From Sipunculus nudus (taxonomy: Eukaryota; Annelida; Sipuncula; Golfingiida; Sipunculidae), in contig CM049311.1 in assembly GCA_026874595.1 (NCBI GenBank), forward strand, positions 62,457,453 through 62,521,452: a stretch of DNA of 64,000 nt. Direction: 5' to 3'. A model generated the notes under the pieces. The model ran no database searches, was not told the origin of the DNA, and saw only the letters and a program-made list of their open reading frames with translations. Numbering within the stretch: the stretch's first letter is position 1; each line of letters opens with the position of its first letter. Positions 62,077-64,000 of the stretch are shown piece after piece. Made by a program: the position numbers and the translations under genes.

Positions 62077-64000
62077 GTAAGATGTTTTTATCGTGGACAG
62101 TTAATTTGGTTTAATATTTTGCTGTTATCCACTCACTTGTACTTAATGAAATTGAATGTCTGTTTTATTTGTGTAATGCTTTGAAGGGGTTTATTCAACA
62201 AGGTTTATGTAGAAGAAGTATATTACGGGTTGTTGACTTGCCACGTAGAGCGCTTGGCCAATAAGCAGTTGACACAAGCTGTTCACCCACCGTGGCCGGT
62301 CCATAGAATTCAAACATCAGTTATGATCAGTTTTTTCTGAAAAAAATTTTTTTCATGCAAAAATAAAATAGTTTCTGGCAGTTTAAACATTGCACACATT
62401 GGGTTACCTTTATATGGTAAATATACAAATAATGCAAGAGATATTTGGGTTAATCAGTGTTAATGTTTGGGCGATAATTAAAGATATCGTTGCAGATACA
62501 CCGACCCCCTGCCCATGCCCTCGATCAATATTGAAAATGAGAAACTCCACGTGGATTCATTTCGTTAGATGTTGGCTTTATAGAGTTGGGCATCTTGTTC
62601 TAGCAGATGTTACAAAATTCTGGCGTGAGAATGAAGGCAAAGTGAAAAGACCTTAATAAGCTATAATTATATTTATAAATTTTGCAGTATGGCAGTTTAA
62701 AAGATTTATGGGTGTTTGCAGTATATGTTTAAACTTCCAGGGAGATACTTTATCAACTGTAATGTGGTGGAGGGGTTCAGGAGGCTGGATACCTACAGCC
62801 TACAAATGCTCGGACTAAACTCCTAAACTCAATAACCAGTAAAAAAATCCAGTACCATATTTATAAGATAACTGTTTTCATTTGTTTGCCTTCTTAGGAT
62901 TAATTAGTTAAAGACAGGGATATGACTGAGAATTCTCTGTGAATATTACATATGCTTATAATTGAATAAATGAAGCAGCTTTAGAAAGTACCTGGGTTCA
63001 GGTACAGATAGGTTTTGCTCAATTCAGTGGCATTTGAACTGATGATAATTGCATGCATTTCATCTTGCTAGGCAATAATCATTTAGAGCAGAAAATATTA
63101 TAAGTATTAAAATTATCACACCTTGTGTCTTCACAAATAATATTTGCCTTACAAATATTTTGCACCATTTTCAGGAAAAGGGATATATATACAAAATTGA
63201 CAAATTATGAAAATACTATAAATATCATTGATAATGATTTATTTATGAAGAAATCAATTAACTGGAAATGGTGACCTAAAACTAAGTAAAAGCTGTGCAT
63301 GTTTGGAAAGTTACAAATGGAATATTTTTTTTAAATATTAGCAATAAATAATAAACAAAATTAATTTTAATACAAAGAAATTGGATGTTCAAGAGAATCC
63401 ATATTAAAGAAGTTCATTGACAGCAATGTCCATAAAACTGTTTAAAGGAAGTTATTAATACAGAAATATAAAATACTTATTCTCAGATTTAAATATAATG
63501 AAAATTATTTCCTGGATATAAGAAATAACAATAAATATGTTTAAAAAGTCACACTAAGTGTCATGGGAATTATGACCAACAGAATTTGGTGCTTGACCGG
63601 GGGGGGGGGGCGTTTTCTGTCAAATGGAAAGTTTTCCTTTTCGGCTGATGATGAGAGTTCAGCTATGTAACTTGTATTTCATCCATTCTTCATTAACTCT
63701 TCACAAGTGTTCTGTGTATACCAGAGAATTTATCTGTGTGGGATCAACACTATTCATATCCTTTGTTGGATATCCTTTTACTTGTGCTGATAATTAGCTA
63801 CCTGTGTAGAGGCTTGAGATAGACTGCATGCCCAGTCAAGCTAGTCCACTCAACTTCAAAGGCTGCAGGGGATAAAGCTTGGTAATTACCCCTGTCTGGG
63901 ATAGTTAACTGCCCTGACAGGGCTGACAGTTCTGTACATGTACTTGAGCCAAGCTAATTATCCATTTGAAGTATCATATTTGTATCTGGAGTATATTATA
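62077..64000 (+). other. Likely intron 1 of the right-hand gene
   Basis: AT-rich with a poly-G tract near 63600. No exon or repeat family recognised before the window ends. Confidence 0.4.

Overview
The window looks like nuclear DNA from a metazoan, most likely a marine bivalve mollusc. It is AT-rich and intron-rich, with short GT-AG exons spread over tens of kilobases. It is crowded with non-coding repeats that carry GACGGAC-type microsatellite tails, core tandem repeats and terminal hairpins, a style known from bivalve 'pearl'/HINE elements. The bivalve call is inference from repeat style; no species can be named.

One protein gene dominates and lies on the minus strand. Eleven exons between 60170 and 8340 join with perfect phase into 700 codons plus one base with no stop. 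The N-terminal part (exons 1-2) carries a LPKT-x-x-TRKGALLLFS block that I recognise from the vertebrate uncharacterised protein KIAA2012. The rest is Ser/Thr/Gln/Arg-rich and probably disordered. The 3' end is not found; a doubtful twelfth exon lies at 6051-6141. At the far right, 62035-62076 on the plus strand looks like the first exon of another gene: a pyrimidine-tract start and an ATG directly followed by a GT donor, as in many ribosomal protein genes. The 1.9 kb between it and KIAA2012 exon 1 would hold both promoters.

Most of the remaining DNA is repeats inside the introns. I separate at least seven families (called F1, F2, F4, F5, F6, F7 and G here). They differ in sequence but share a plan: start ACAAGG/ACAAGTG or ACTAGA after an A-run, a 5' palindrome or hairpin, usually core tandem units carrying the 12-bp palindrome GGTGGCGCCACC, often a GACGGAC tract, then a 3' hairpin complementary to the 5' end followed by CTAAAAA or similar. 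None has a credible coding sequence. Three insertions can be read against an uninterrupted paralogous copy in the same window, which fixes their ends and shows insertion into A-runs (T-runs on the other strand) without clear target duplication. There is also a 522-bp hAT-type element with a perfect 8-bp target duplication.

Layout: 1-1984 nothing recognised; 1985-8296 nested repeats; 8340-16463 exons 11 to 4; 17118-31763 a roughly 8.7-kb direct tandem duplication made of nested elements, within intron 3; 32335-32489 exon 3, whose 3' splice site has been amplified into a 61-bp minisatellite (32453-33509) next to a decayed second copy of the exon; 33912-57847 intron 2, with F2/F6/F1/F4 elements, (TA)n tracts and the hAT element; 57848-60170 exons 2 and 1; 60171-64000 promoters, an ATT microsatellite, a hairpin and the start of the right-hand gene.
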